Translations under genes and position numbers: made by a program | Notes under the pieces: model-generated | What the model saw: only the letters and a program-made list of their open reading frames with translations | What the model was told of the DNA's origin: nothing | The model's database searches: none | NCBI RefSeq assembly: GCF_003473485.1 | Contig: NC_053046.1 | Coordinates: 1,932,001-1,996,000 of the forward strand | Reading direction: 5' to 3' | DNA length: 64,000 bases | Source: Medicago truncatula | Taxonomy: Eukaryota; Streptophyta; Magnoliopsida; Fabales; Fabaceae | Shown here: in pieces, positions 23,401-33,893 of the stretch | How positions within the stretch are numbered: the first letter of the stretch is position 1 | Layout: each line of letters opens with the position of its first letter

Positions 23401-25694
23401 ATATAAATAATTCATGTGTGCTTTCACTAAACAGAAATCCTATAATAAGCTATAGTGATGGACGAATATAGAGGGAGCAGAGTTCGTGCTAAGGATACGA
23501 ATGACATTGCAATAAAATAGAAATCCTAGTAATGAGTTGGTTTTGGAGTAGCAAAACAAAGTAATACACTAGAATGTGGTAATAGCAACAACATTCAGGT
23601 TCAGCTTATTCCAGTTGGTCCAGATGAAACAATATTCATTACAACGTTTTCATAGGACCAGTTATGCAGTTTCACTAACCTTTGCACATAAATTGCGAGC
23701 CTGATTCCAGTCTACATCATGGTATGGTACAGTAAAAAGCTCTTTTCTCAAAGATAATATTGTTGGTGTGATTGGACCAACAAACCTCTTTCCGTACAAG
23801 TAACACATTGGCAAATAGACCATCCGGCAGTGACACCACATCCTTCCTATAATGCATAAAATTTAATTTATTTTCTGATGTAAGTAAGGAATGATAGGTA
23901 TATCAAAAAGCATTAACCAGTTAAGTGCTAGTTTTTCAAATGCTTTTTTTAACCAAAAGATTCCTTTTATTTAGTTATGGAAGAACAAGAACCTGGATGA
24001 AATGGAAGAATGTATGGAAGGAGCCATAACTCAGGTGGCAGGGGATTATTTCCGGACCATTCGAACACTCCAAGTACCTACCAACAACGACATTAGAAAT
24101 TAATAAACCACAATGCCATGTCTGTTAATAAATAATATCATCAAAAATAAGGCTAGGATCTTAACTGAAAGCCACATCTTCCCCCAGGATGTTATATGAG
24201 TAGCACCACCATGCTCAAGAATCCAGTCACGTGCCTTCTCCATATCCCCTTCTCCATCGTTTGGTCCCTCACCAAGCAATCTTAGAGTAACATAACTCAA
24301 AACAGAACCAAACATGGTGCTTGGACCTTCAATATGCAAACCCCATCCACCATCCTTATTCTGCAATAACATATAACGAATTAGAAAAACTTCATATAGA
24401 ATCCCATAGATTAGTTAGGGGGAAATTCTTACCTGATGATTATAAAGGTAACGACGCATTTCCTTTCTATGCTCGTCTGTTAAGACTGCATTGAGAGCCC
24501 CAGTGATAGACAGAGTAATTACCTGTTCAAATGAAAATCTCAGTTATTATTATACAGTCCTTATTGTTATCAATGAGGCGTGGAAACAAAAAAAAAAAAC
24601 ACCCATGTCTGTTTGGCAAGACCAATAAACTAACTTATAGCTTATAACCTCACATGACAAAAAAAGACTTGTTTGGTTGGTAAGTTTCATTTCATTGCGA
24701 GCTTATAATCATTTAGGTCCTGTTTGGATAAACATCTAAATTTGCAGCTTATAAGGGTACGTTTGGATTGGCTTATTTTTGAGCTTATGCAAGTAAATAA
24801 GTTTTTATGTATTATCCATAAGCTTGTCAAGGTAGTTTATGAAGATACAATTTTCATTAGTGAGAACTTATGAATTAGCATAAAAGCTTATTTATTTGCA
24901 TAAGCCATTTTTCGTAAGCTCAAAAATAAGCAAATCCACACAGGTCCTAAGTGCTTATCATGCGAAGTGCTTATTTCTATAATAAAAGATAAAATAAAGT
25001 TAAACTGTTTTTGTTAAAGCTATAATCTGATTTCATAAACTATCTTGGAGCGCTTACGAAAATAAACTAAAAATACCTTACGAACATTTGAAAATTGTTT
25101 TCACAAGTACTTCTCCCACTAAATAAACCAATCGAAACATAACCTTATGATAATTGTGATTTCATCAGGAGCTTATTCATTGAATATAATGTGAAAAACA
25201 AAAAGATGATTACAACAAAAACTTACCAAGCCAGGCAAAAGAAACATAGGACCAGCATAATCACCAGGCCAATGTCCATCATGACTCTGAAGAGTTGAAT
25301 AGAAATTCAAAGCCCTTCTTAATGTTGTTGTCACACTCTCTTCATTGACATCTTCAACATCTTTCACTCTCACTTTGGGTATCACTTCCTTCATCGGATT
25401 CTCTTTCGCAAACTACATAACAAATACAATACACTGTCAGTATGTATATATAGTTATTTTACACATGTATGTATGTATCAAATGATATGTTGTCACCTGA
25501 ATGCGCATAAGAAGATCATCGCTGTGTTTGTGGGAGAAGCGATTATTACGAAAATTTTGACGAACGGATTCGATATCGGCGAGATCTTGTGGCGATCCGG
25601 AGTTAGGATCGAACTCCCAAAGTTGTCTACCGACGTGATTGTTTAATGTACGAAGCCATGGACTGCCTCCTTCTGCAACTTTCAGTTTCCACAT
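14486..25694 (-). CDS. CAS1: Cycloartenol synthase (oxidosqualene cyclase), 18 exons
   Basis: Exons in coding order: 25497-25694, 25227-25412, 24433-24522, 24166-24360, 23993-24077, 23680-23846, 22904-23092, 22651-22764, 22338-22460, 22139-22261, 21968-22066, 21183-21239, 20587-20633, 20333-20476, 19978-20155, 18713-18793, 14687-14770, 14486-14599. All borders are GT-AG and the phases close to give 757 residues, the usual family size. The enzyme cyclises 2,3-oxidosqualene to cycloartenol, the first committed step of plant sterol synthesis, at the ER membrane. Start [20 protein letters not shown] and the DCTAE motif with catalytic Asp483 identify the family. Tyr410 (in GYNGSQLW), His477, Ile481 and Tyr532 fall exactly on Arabidopsis CAS1 numbering and are the residues that distinguish cycloartenol from lanosterol or amyrin cyclases. 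Several QW repeats are intact (for example [19 protein letters not shown]). Intron 16 is 3.9 kb and full of transposon debris. No broken codon was seen, so the gene looks functional. Confidence 0.95.
15230..16670 (-). pseudogene. Decayed RTE-type LINE fragments in CAS intron 16
   Basis: Blocks such as CACCTAAGACGAGACTCTAC, and later TTGTTGATCTACCGGGGATA followed by a TTGGTGTCCTC-like segment, match from memory the antisense of common plant non-LTR (RTE-clade) reverse transcriptase sequence. A related, better preserved block lies in a Y14 intron at 61673-62172. No open frame remains. Limits are approximate and other debris is mixed in. Confidence 0.5.
16696..17042. mobile_element. Tourist-type MITE, 347 bp, TAA duplication
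   Basis: The termini GGCTGTGTTTGGGAGTTTCG and the complement of GGCTTTGTTTGCGAGTTTGG are flanked by TAA on both sides (16693-16695 and 17043-17045). G/C-rich subterminal blocks (GGGGAGGGGGAAGG) give way to an A/T-rich core. It lies in CAS intron 16. Related copies lie in the Y14 gene at 59517 onward. Confidence 0.85.
17096..17240 (+). repeat. Three-copy 36-bp minisatellite plus SINE/LINE-like 3' end
   Basis: A unit of about 36 bp containing GAACACTATGGTGTCGTTTG and ending GATTCATG is present three times in tandem with few changes (17096 to about 17203). It runs into GCCGACCCCACTTAGTGGAA, the conserved 3' end shared by plant Au-type SINEs and RTE LINEs. Located in CAS intron 16. Confidence 0.55.
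17381..17672 (+). mobile_element. TRIM-like miniature LTR retroelement in CAS intron 16
   Basis: A short terminal segment beginning TGTTGAGAAATCTCACATTT is followed by CGGTATCATAGTCTATCC, a decayed copy of the tRNA-Met primer-binding site (TGGTATCAGAGC). Then come a purine-rich stretch near GTCCTGAGCGTGAATG and a second terminal segment starting TGTTAAAAAGTCTCACATTG. That layout, LTR-PBS-PPT-LTR in under 300 bp, is that of a TRIM. The first LTR looks shortened. A related piece lies at 37894-38035. Confidence 0.6.
24755..24947. mobile_element. Tourist-type MITE, 193 bp, in CAS intron 2
   Basis: The termini GGGTACGTTTGGATTGGCTT and the complement of GGACCTGTGTGGATTTGCTT both continue into ATTTTTGAGC. 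They are flanked by TAA on each side (24752-24754 and 24948-24950). It appears to sit inside an older, similar element that extends from about 24715 to 25145. Confidence 0.8.
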
Positions 25695-25800
25695 TTTTCT
25701 TTTCTCTCTCTCTAATTAACTTAACTCAATGCAACGCAACTATTGATTAAAATCAATTAATTAGATTATGAAATGAGAGAATTTAGCATAAGTGAGTGAG

Positions 25801-25830
25801 TGAGAAGAAGAAGAAGAAGAAGAAGAGTAA
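25801..25830. repeat. (GAA)n microsatellite in CAS 5' leader
   Basis: A run of GAGTGAGTGAGAAGAAGAAG and further GAA units. On the transcribed strand this is a CTT-rich stretch about 110-135 bp upstream of the CAS ATG, within the probable 5' UTR. CT-rich leaders are common in plant genes. Confidence 0.6.
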
Positions 25831-26010
25831 CAAACAAACCTGTGTCTGTGTGTAGCTAGCTTTGACACCTGTGTAATTCTGGTTAGGAGAGAACGATTGC
25901 AATGATTTGAAAGAGGAGAATCAAATGAAGATGGTTATAAATTGATTTGATTGATATGAATTAGTAGTTGAAATTGAAATAAAAGAAGTAGTAAAGTAAG
26001 TAAGAAAGAT

Positions 26011-26018
26011 ACTTATAT
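26011..26018 (-). promoter_or_regulatory. Probable TATA box of cycloartenol synthase
   Basis: On the minus strand CATATAAGTA lies about 320 bp upstream of the CAS ATG. If used, the 5' UTR would be about 285 nt. A possible 5' UTR intron (donor CACAG|GTTTGTTT at about 25838, acceptor AATAG near 25743) would shorten it. Tentative. Confidence 0.35.
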
Positions 26019-26690
26019 GATATGAGAGTTGAGAAAGTGATTGTCTTCATTTAATTTACAACAACTGTCATCGATCCAATGGTCACGGGTGGGCGGAGCT
26101 AGCAAAGCATCATGCTAATTGCTTTACTAATTCACTTTTTAGTGTAAGGGTTTAGTAAGAGATTCAATGATCAATCTGATTTTTGTAAAAGTTACTCTTC
26201 ACAGCTACCATCGTAATAAAAAGTATATGTTGTGTTTTGTTTGATTCTAAATTGTGGGATTACATAAATTAGAGGTAAGAGAATGTACAAAAATCACAAT
26301 TTTTTGTCTTAAGTGCAAAATGTCAAAATAACATTTTGTCTGTCTACCAAACATCTTATAAAGTAAAAATTGTTCAACGGTTTTACAAGTTTTTATCTTG
26401 TATTATATTATTCAGTATATACATTTTAATGGATCAAACACATCTTATGAAAAAAATTGTTGCTTGATGATTACAATATGGTGAGTGATACTGAAGGATG
26501 CACTTAGCAAAATCTATTCATTCATGTCTGCGTCACTGCGTGTCTCTCTCGTCTGCCTGAAAATGCTTACTATCGTGCAAACCACTATTACCTTATGTAT
26601 GGGCCCAATAATTAATACTGATTAGTTAGTGCATTGACTAATTGATATCGATCTCAATCAGTTATTAGTGTACATACACACATACTCGTG

Positions 26691-27322
26691 AGGAGGGTGG
26701 CAAAAATACTCATGCCCACGGGTACCCGTGGGTAAAATCCGTCACAGAACGGGTAACTAAACGGGTATAATAAATGGGTATTTGACCACATATTATTATA
26801 TGGATACGGACACGGATTTAATTGTATCCATATCCACGGGATACCCATACCCAATAATAAATTAAGTATATTACTAAAATATCCTTATATATCTTATCTC
26901 ATCCCAATTGATAACCTTATTGAAAGAAATTTTCCTGCCCATCTAAGATTCCTCATTAATAACCTTTTTTTTTTTTTTTTTAATTCATCTTATTTAGTTT
27001 ACCGTTTCTACTTCATTCACATCATAAAAACATATGTTATGTATTATGTAAGAATCATGAATTATGTATGATTTATGAAATTTTGAATGGATTATGTATG
27101 AATGTTTAAAAGTTGAAGTTTTTTGGTAATTAAAAACATTATTTGTACTAAAAAATAAATAAATTCAAAAATCAATGGGTACCCATGAATACCTTAATAC
27201 CCACGGGTATCCACATGATGGGTACCCAAGAGGGTACGAGGTGGACACGGGTATCATATTTATCCAATGTGGCGGAGACGAGTATCATACTATCTGTACC
27301 CATGGGTACTCATTGACATCCC
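26691..27322. mobile_element. hAT-type MITE, 632 bp, 8-bp duplication
   Basis: The 8-bp direct repeat TACTCGTG flanks the element at 26683-26690 and 27323-27330. The ends (AGGAGGGTGGCAAAAATACT on the left and the complement of GGGATGTCAATGAGTACCCA on the right) are poorly matched, but the subterminal regions are clear inverted repeats of the GGGTACCCATGGG/CCCACGGGTACCCGTG kind. An 8-bp duplication fits the hAT superfamily. It sits between the CAS promoter and the 3' end of AAE copy 2. Confidence 0.75.
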
Positions 27323-27537
27323 TACTCGTGTGGGTATATTCATACATATTAATTTTTGTTTGTCAAAAAAGAAAAGAAGATCAAAGTATAGTTCATTTGA
27401 TGTTTTCTTCATGCAAAGCAAATTCACATGCTCAAGTACACATTTTTTTACAACTGTTCATATAACAAGTGAAAGTAGTAATTAACATGAAATCACATAA
27501 CATTGAAGAGTATTATTATTTATTCTATTCTATTTTA

Positions 27538-29760
27538 TTAATCGGCTAATGTTTTCTTCTTATACAAGCTTCCCATAGCCTTTGCCTTCCCTCTCAGAAC
27601 ATATTTTTGTGTCTTTCCAGTTGATGTCTTTGGTAGATCACCAAACACAACAGTTTGAGGAGCCATAAAACTAGGCAAATGTTTCTGACAAAGTTGTATA
27701 ATCTCCTCTTCTGTAGCATTGTACCCTTCCTTCAGTTTCACAAATGCACAAGGTGTCTCTCCCCAATATTCATCTGGTCTTCCAACCACAGCAGCCTCAA
27801 AAACTGCTGGATGACTAAAAATCACACCTTCCAACTGAATTGTGCTAATGTTTTCACCCCCGGATATGACAACATCCGTTGCTCTATCCGTAACTTCTAT
27901 GTAACCATCAGTATGCTTTACTCCCATGTCACCTGTCCTGAACCATCCACCTTCAAATGCATCCTGTGTTGCTTTCAAATCCTTGAGATATCCATTCATC
28001 ACATTGTTTCCCCTAAACATCACCTCACCGATGGTTTTTGCATCAGCCGGCACACTCTTCATTGTAGCAGGATCTTTTATATCAAGTTCGTCCATTCCAA
28101 CATGTTGTACTCCTTGACGCACCCTCATTTTCGCCTGCGCGTCTGGAGGTAGACTAGCCCATTCTGGCTTCCATGTGCAAATTGAAGCAGGACCATAAGT
28201 TTCAGTCATACCATATGCATGAGTTACATGAAATCCTAGTTCTTCCGCACTAGAAAAAATATCTGGTGGTGGTGGAGCACCGCCACTCATCACTACCACC
28301 TTCCCAGAAAGCGGCTTCCTAATTGGTGAATTTATTAACATGTTCAGAAGTGCTGGTGCTCCTCCCATGTGAGTTACATTGTGCTTAAAGATATTGTCAA
28401 ATATATCTTTATCAGTTACATTTCTTAGGCAAACATTTGTGCCACCTTGAGCAGCAATACTCCAAGGGACACACCATCCATTGCAATGATACATAGGAAC
28501 ACACCATAAATACACTGATGTTGATTTCATTTCATTAATAATAATTGTAGCCAAAGAATTAAGATAAGCACCTCTATGGCTAAAGATTACACCCTTAGGA
28601 GTTGATGTGGTTCCAGAAGTGTAACTTATTGAAATTGTATCACATTCATCCTTTGGTCTCCTCACCTCAAAATCAAGTTTCCCTTCAGCTATAAGATTCT
28701 CATAGATCAATGTGTTGGATGAGACAGAGGTGTTCTCATCAGAGTCCAAAATTAAGACCAAGATTGGAAGCTTGGTGGTTGATTTTGAAAGGATTTCAAG
28801 TGCACCCTTGGCAATATCAAATAATTGATGATCAACAAAAAGAATTTTGGCATCACAATGATTCAATAACAATGAAACCATTGATGAATCTTGGTGAGTA
28901 TTGAGGGTGCAGAGAACAGCTCCTGACATTGGAACAGCAAATTGAAGCTCATATGTGGCTGGAATATTATGAGCAAGCACAGCAACCTGCCCAAATAAGT
29001 GCAAATTCACATCAAACACACATCATCAACAAGGAATTTCAGTCCTAATTATAATTAATAATAATTTATAAATGAATTTAAATCCAATAGAGAGAGCACT
29101 AGGATACAATTTGATACATAGGTACATGTAGCAAAGTTGATAGATTAGATGAATTGGAATGGATGGGTGAAAACAATCCATTAGTTTAGTGAAATTCTTT
29201 AAAAAAATTCAATACATCCATTAAACATAAAAGTGGTGGAATCCACACGATTTCATCAAGTAATAGAATAAATGTTGAAAAAAAAATGTCTATAACACTA
29301 TTTTATTTTCAATGGACGAAATAATTCAATCCATAAAATTATATTGAGAATAGTTGTTTTTTATTTAAAAAATGTTCAACGTTTTAAATATTAACTTAAA
29401 TACATTTTTGACCGATAAAAACATGGAGAGTCTCTCGCAAATTAATATCATAGTCATCATAGAATTAAAGGAGAATAAAAACATGAAGAGTCTCCTACAA
29501 GTTACACATTGATGAATATTGACAAAGAAAAAATGCAAGAAAGTGGATATAAAAAAACAAACCACATCATTAGGAGAAACACCAAGTTGAGAAATTGAAG
29601 AAGCAAGTTTGATGCATCGTTGATGAGTTTGAGACCACGTGTAAGTCACATCACCATAGATGATAGAAACTTTGTCACTATAAACAATGGCTGAACGTTC
29701 CAAGAAGCTTATTGGAGTGAGAGGAACATAGTTGGCGTTGCACTTGATACTACCCTCCAT
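27538..29760 (-). CDS. Acyl-activating enzyme, AAE1 type (copy 2), without PTS1
   Basis: Two exons, 29563-29760 and 27538-28986, with exactly the same structure as copy 1 (66-codon first exon, phase-0 intron, donor GTG|GTTTGT, acceptor GGCAG|GTTGCT). The protein has 548 residues. The AMP-binding core is complete: [32 protein letters not shown] and the C-terminal PKTSTGK lysine. Two features set it apart. The DRSKD segment of copy 1 reads DRATD here, replacing its lysine. The C-terminus reads KKKTLAD, whereas copy 1 ends SRL; the nucleotides AGCCGATT that encode SRL are still present, one frame off. Peroxisomal import by PTS1 is therefore unlikely and the protein may be cytosolic. I start at the ATG at 29760; the codons upstream begin with TTG. 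A TATATATA lies about 75 bp upstream of the ATG. Confidence 0.9.
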
Positions 29761-29832
29761 ATTTTTTTTCAAATTTGTTTTTTGTTATATTCAATAGTTT
29801 TTTCTTTTCTTTTTCTTTGTCTTAGAACCTCG

Positions 29833-29842
29833 ATATATATAG
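29833..29842 (-). promoter_or_regulatory. Probable TATA box of AAE copy 2
   Basis: On the minus strand CTATATATAT lies about 75 bp upstream of the ATG at 29760, followed by a T/C- and A-rich leader. Position and sequence fit a plant TATA box. Confidence 0.45.
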
Positions 29843-30331
29843 GCAAATAATTCTACTAGCTTCCATTTTTTAATGGTCATTTAAGGTTTTCTTTTAATAG
29901 ATTTTTTTTATTTTTAGTGAAATACAATGAATCACTTTACCTTTTTCCGTTAATGAAATTAATAGGAGTTATCCATTTGGATAAGCAAAACTATCCATTA
30001 GCTTGTTCAATATTATGAAATATACAATGCATCACTTAAAACCTCGATATATATGAAAAAAAAGTCCACTGTTTTTTTTTTTTTATATATAATACTTTTA
30101 ATTATGATTCATATGTATGATTCATCCTAATCCCCTAAAAAAATTCCTAAATCTATATCGATATTTGACTAGAATAGTTGGTGAAATGTGGAAATCAAAG
30201 GGTGGTTCATCTAGACTCGGTTGATATTTACCCATTATATGTAAATAAATTTTAAACAAATTTAAAATAACCAATTATCTATAAAAAAAAATATTATCAT
30301 TTGAAAAAACCTATTTATTATATAAAAAAAA

Positions 30332-31943
30332 GGGTTAATTATGTTTTTAGTCCTATAAATATTCACAGTTTTGTTTTTAGCCCCTACAGAATAAAATCAC
30401 ATTTTTTAGTCCATGTGACATTTTCCTTAAGCATTTTAAGGACCAAAATTGTTGATGGAAATTTTTGACATAGACTAAAAGTGCTGATAGAAAATTTTAT
30501 AGGGACTAAAAATGCTGATGAAAATTTGTATGGTTAATTGTGTTTTTCACCCCTGTAATATAGGTCATATTCGGTTTTCGCCCCTGTAAAATTTTCGGTT
30601 TGATTTGTATCCTTGTCAAACTTTTTTTTCCAGAAAACACCCCTTCCCCATCCAACTCAGCAAATTCGCTTACGTGGCGCTGATTTGACATTTTTTTTCA
30701 TTTTTATTTTTTTTAATCGGCAACGTGTAAAAAAATATTTCCACATCAGATTTTACTTTAAAAATATTTGAAAATAAATTTTAAAAAATCATAAAAATAT
30801 TCAGTTTTTTTTCCAAAAATTTAAAAAATCGATTTTTTTTTTAAAAATTAAGAAAAAATATTAAGATTTTTTCCGAAATATAAAAAAACAGAAAAATAGT
30901 CATATTTTTTGGAAAAATCGAAAAAAAAAGTTAGATTTTTTTCAAAAATTTTAAAAATTAGAAAAAAAAACTATTAGGATTTTTTTCGATTAAAAAGATT
31001 TTAAAAAATTATGGAATTTAATTTTCAAAATACAAAAAAAGTCAATTTTCAAAATTAAAAAAAGGTCAGATTTTTTTAAAAAATTATGGAAAAAAAATTT
31101 AATTTTTAAAAATCTGGATACAAATTTAGAGGGTTTTAAAAAAGTCGTGAAAATTCCATTTTTTCTAGAATTAAGCTTTTTCTTAGAGGAGGTAGAAATC
31201 ATAAATCTTATATTTGTGGAATGAAATGATTTTTTTTTCCCAATATTTTATTAAAATTGTGAAATAAAATTTTCAAATAAAAAATCTGAATTTTTTCTAT
31301 ATTTGTATACAGATTTTTAAAAATATATTTTTTTTTTTCTAAAATAATCTGACCTCTTTTGTAATTTTGAAAATTAAATTCCTGAATTTTTTAAAATATT
31401 TTTAATTTTAAAAAAAATCTGATTTTTTTCGAATTTTGGAAAAAAAACAATCTATTTTTTTTTCGATTTTTAAATTTTTTGGAAACAAATATGACTAATT
31501 TTTTGTTTTTTCTATATTTCGGAAAAAATCTTAATTTTTTTTTTGAAATTTTTAAAAATTAATTTTCGATTTTTTTAATTTTTGGAAAAAAACTGAATTT
31601 TTTTATGATTTTTTTATTTTTTAAAATTTATTTTTAAATATTTTAAAAATAAAATCTAATGTGAATATATTTTTTACACGTGGCCAATTAAAAAAATATC
31701 AAATTAGCGCCACGTAAGCGAATTTGCTGAGTTGGATGGGCGAGGGGTGTTTTCTGGAAGAAAATTTTTTTTTACAAGGATGCAATTCAAACCGAAAATT
31801 TTATAGGGACGAAAACCGAAAATGACCTATATTACAGGGGTGAAAAACACTATTAACCCAAAATTTTATAGGGACTAAAAAGCGTGATTTTATTTTAAAG
31901 GGACTACTAACAAAACTGCGAATATTTATAGGGACTAAAAACT
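30332..31943. mobile_element. Long inverted-repeat element, 1612 bp, 9-bp duplication
   Basis: The termini GGGTTAATTATGTTTTTAGT and the complement of GGGTTAATTAAGTTTTTAGT continue into CCTATAAATATTC on both sides. The flanks carry TAAAAAAAA (30323-30331 and 31944-31952), a 9-bp duplication, though low in complexity. The interior hosts a second, nested inverted-repeat element (30529-31859). The two together make one near-palindrome of about 1.6 kb with no coding capacity. Mutator-type is the best guess from the duplication length. Confidence 0.7.
30529..31859. mobile_element. Nested inverted-repeat element with about 200-bp arms
   Basis: Both arms carry GTGTTTTTCACCCCTGTAAT, then a GGTTTTCGCCCCTGTAAAATT-like block, AGAAAACACCCCT, and ATTCGCTTACGTGGCGCT in inverted orientation, reaching to TTTTTACACGTGG. 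The core is a low-complexity A/T stretch that itself pairs in part. Flanks AAATTTGTA and AAAATTTTA may be a decayed 9-bp duplication. It is inserted in the element at 30332-31943. Confidence 0.6.
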
Positions 31944-31952
31944 TAATTAACC

Positions 31953-33157
31953 CTAAAAAAAACTACATATTGTCGATTATTCAACATGAATAAAAAAAAT
32001 ATTATATTGTTGTTTTTATTTTGCATATTTGTATGAATATGTGTAAAATAACTTTTACATTGTATAAGGACATTTGTTAAAAAAAATTATATAAGGACAT
32101 TAAAAGCTAAATATTTTGATAAAAAAAAAAAACATTATATCATTTTAATTTTGGACATTGTTTAAAAAATAAATTGCCTTATTTTTTATTTTTGGAATCT
32201 TTTTTCGTAACAAATATGGAATCATCTTTATTTTTTTAACCAAAATGTGAATAGTAACATCCCAAGAATTAAAATAATTTTTAAAATAATTTCTAAAAAT
32301 GTGAATATAAATATGTTCAATTAATATTAATATCAACTTTGTGCATTGAATTGAGTCAAAGTTAACGAGTGTACTGTGTACTCTTTAAAAATTTAGATTC
32401 ATTAAATAACTGATGTATTTGGACTATATTATAATAGAGATACATCAGTTATTTAATGAATTTAAAAAATTAAAAATTACTTATAAATATAACTGACAAT
32501 AGTTTTTTTTAAAAAGTCAAATGTTAAATTTTCTAATGGATTGAATACACATATTTTAATTAAAAATTATCATTTTAAGATCCTTAAAGAGTATTAAGGA
32601 TCAAGAAAAAGCACCTAACCAAATAAAATTCACATGTCTTTTTTTTTTCTTCCAGGTCTCAAACAAAAAGCCGTAAAAAAACTATCTACCATGACATTAG
32701 TCAACCAACCTCTTATCTAACAACAAGGTAGAAGAGGCAAAACATAATGATGAAAAATATATGATTAGACATAGGTAAATTATGATCAAATTTTACAAAG
32801 GAATCTTAGCGTAATTCGTCTTGCGAAGAATATGATGCACGTAGTCTTTGACAAACGGTCAAAAGAACCTTGAGCTTGAATACAAACTCAACATACGGAT
32901 AGCTCTGACTAGAACCAACTTCCAATAACTACAATGCTTCAGATGCATCTCATTCAACGATGAACTATTTCATTTTCCCTAAAATATTTTATGAATGTTT
33001 TCTTCAATTTATGTGTAAAAAAAATATTAAACGAAGCAAAAAAATAAATAAATAACTAGGGAGCAGCAGAGGCTTGCTCACCCAAAATATAAAGGTGTTC
33101 AAAGTTAAATCAATATTAACTAACTTATCAACAGAAGCATTCCCTTATATGAGATTT
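31953..33157. other. Intergenic, A/T-rich, no gene
   Basis: Only chance ORFs. A small perfect inverted repeat, ATAACTGATGTATTTGGACT with its partner near 32440, forms a hairpin at about 32395-32460, perhaps a MITE remnant. No RNA gene recognised. Confidence 0.4.
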
Positions 33158-33405
33158 GCTAAAATACACCCACTAGTTTTTATGTGGGAGTGTTTTAGCA
33201 AATTATAACTAAAAAGTTAATAAATACACCTTAAGGTGTATGTTGCTATAACACACCTTCTAAAGAAACAAGTGGGTGTGTTCTAGCAAATCCTATAGGC
33301 ATATGTTAGAATACACCCACTTATTTTTTAAAAGGAGTATTTTAGCAAGTGAATAACTAAAAAGTGGTTAAATACACCTTAAGGTGTAGCTTTGCTAAAA
33401 CATCA
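33158..33405. mobile_element. MITE-like near-palindromic element, copy 2
   Basis: Same family as 3185-3470, sharing CACTAGTTTTTATGTGGGAG, GTGTTTTAGCAA and two copies of the perfect palindrome TACACCTTAAGGTGTA (33225-33240 and 33373-33388). It interrupts or abuts the LINE reverse transcriptase remnant immediately to the right. Confidence 0.7.
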
Positions 33406-33417
33406 CAGTTACATTTA

Positions 33418-33893
33418 GTTAGTCCAATTGATAATGGGGGATACCACAAAACTTCCTTGATGATATTATCTTTGGGAGGGTCTATGCTACTACACTTGAA
33501 AGAGAAACATTTCAAATAACGTAAGCTGCTGCAGACTTCCAAGGAATTACTTTGTTATTAAATCTTGCTTTGTTCCTAGAGTGCCAATATTAACAAGAGC
33601 AGCTTGGATCACCAACAAAGATATATAATAGCATGCTTTGACAAGTTGTACTCTCCCAGCAATAGAGAGTAGAGATGCTTTTCAAGCAGATAACTTGGCC
33701 TTGACTCTGTCTGCTATACGTTAGAGATATACTATACAATGTTGATTTGCTAGTATTGATTATTTGTCCAGAAACTTGAGCATATTTTGTGAAGAGTTCT
33801 CTCAAAGCATTTATACAAGATGTCTTGCGCTTGCAAAAAATCATAATATCATCGCTATATAAGGTGTGACAAGGGACAAACGATGCAAATTTT
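33418..33893 (-). pseudogene. LINE reverse transcriptase fragment (frameshifted)
   Basis: Reading on the minus strand from about 33893, the translation gives FASFVPCHTLYSDDIMIFCK, then an ALRELFTKYAQVSGQIINTSKS segment. YSDD stands for the YADD catalytic box of non-LTR reverse transcriptases, and the following block is typical of plant L1-type LINEs. After about 33690 the frame shifts; GRVQLVK can be read near 33640. Stops follow. This is a truncated relic with no function, ending at the MITE copy 2. Confidence 0.7.

Noticed and set aside
27655..28152. 165-codon plus-strand ORF
   Set aside because: It is the antisense shadow of the AAE copy 2 coding exon; Cys- and His-rich composition reflects the opposite strand.
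9416..29760. A triterpene biosynthetic gene cluster
   Set aside because: The cyclase has all residues of primary-sterol cycloartenol synthase, and no cytochrome P450, glycosyltransferase or acyltransferase gene is nearby.
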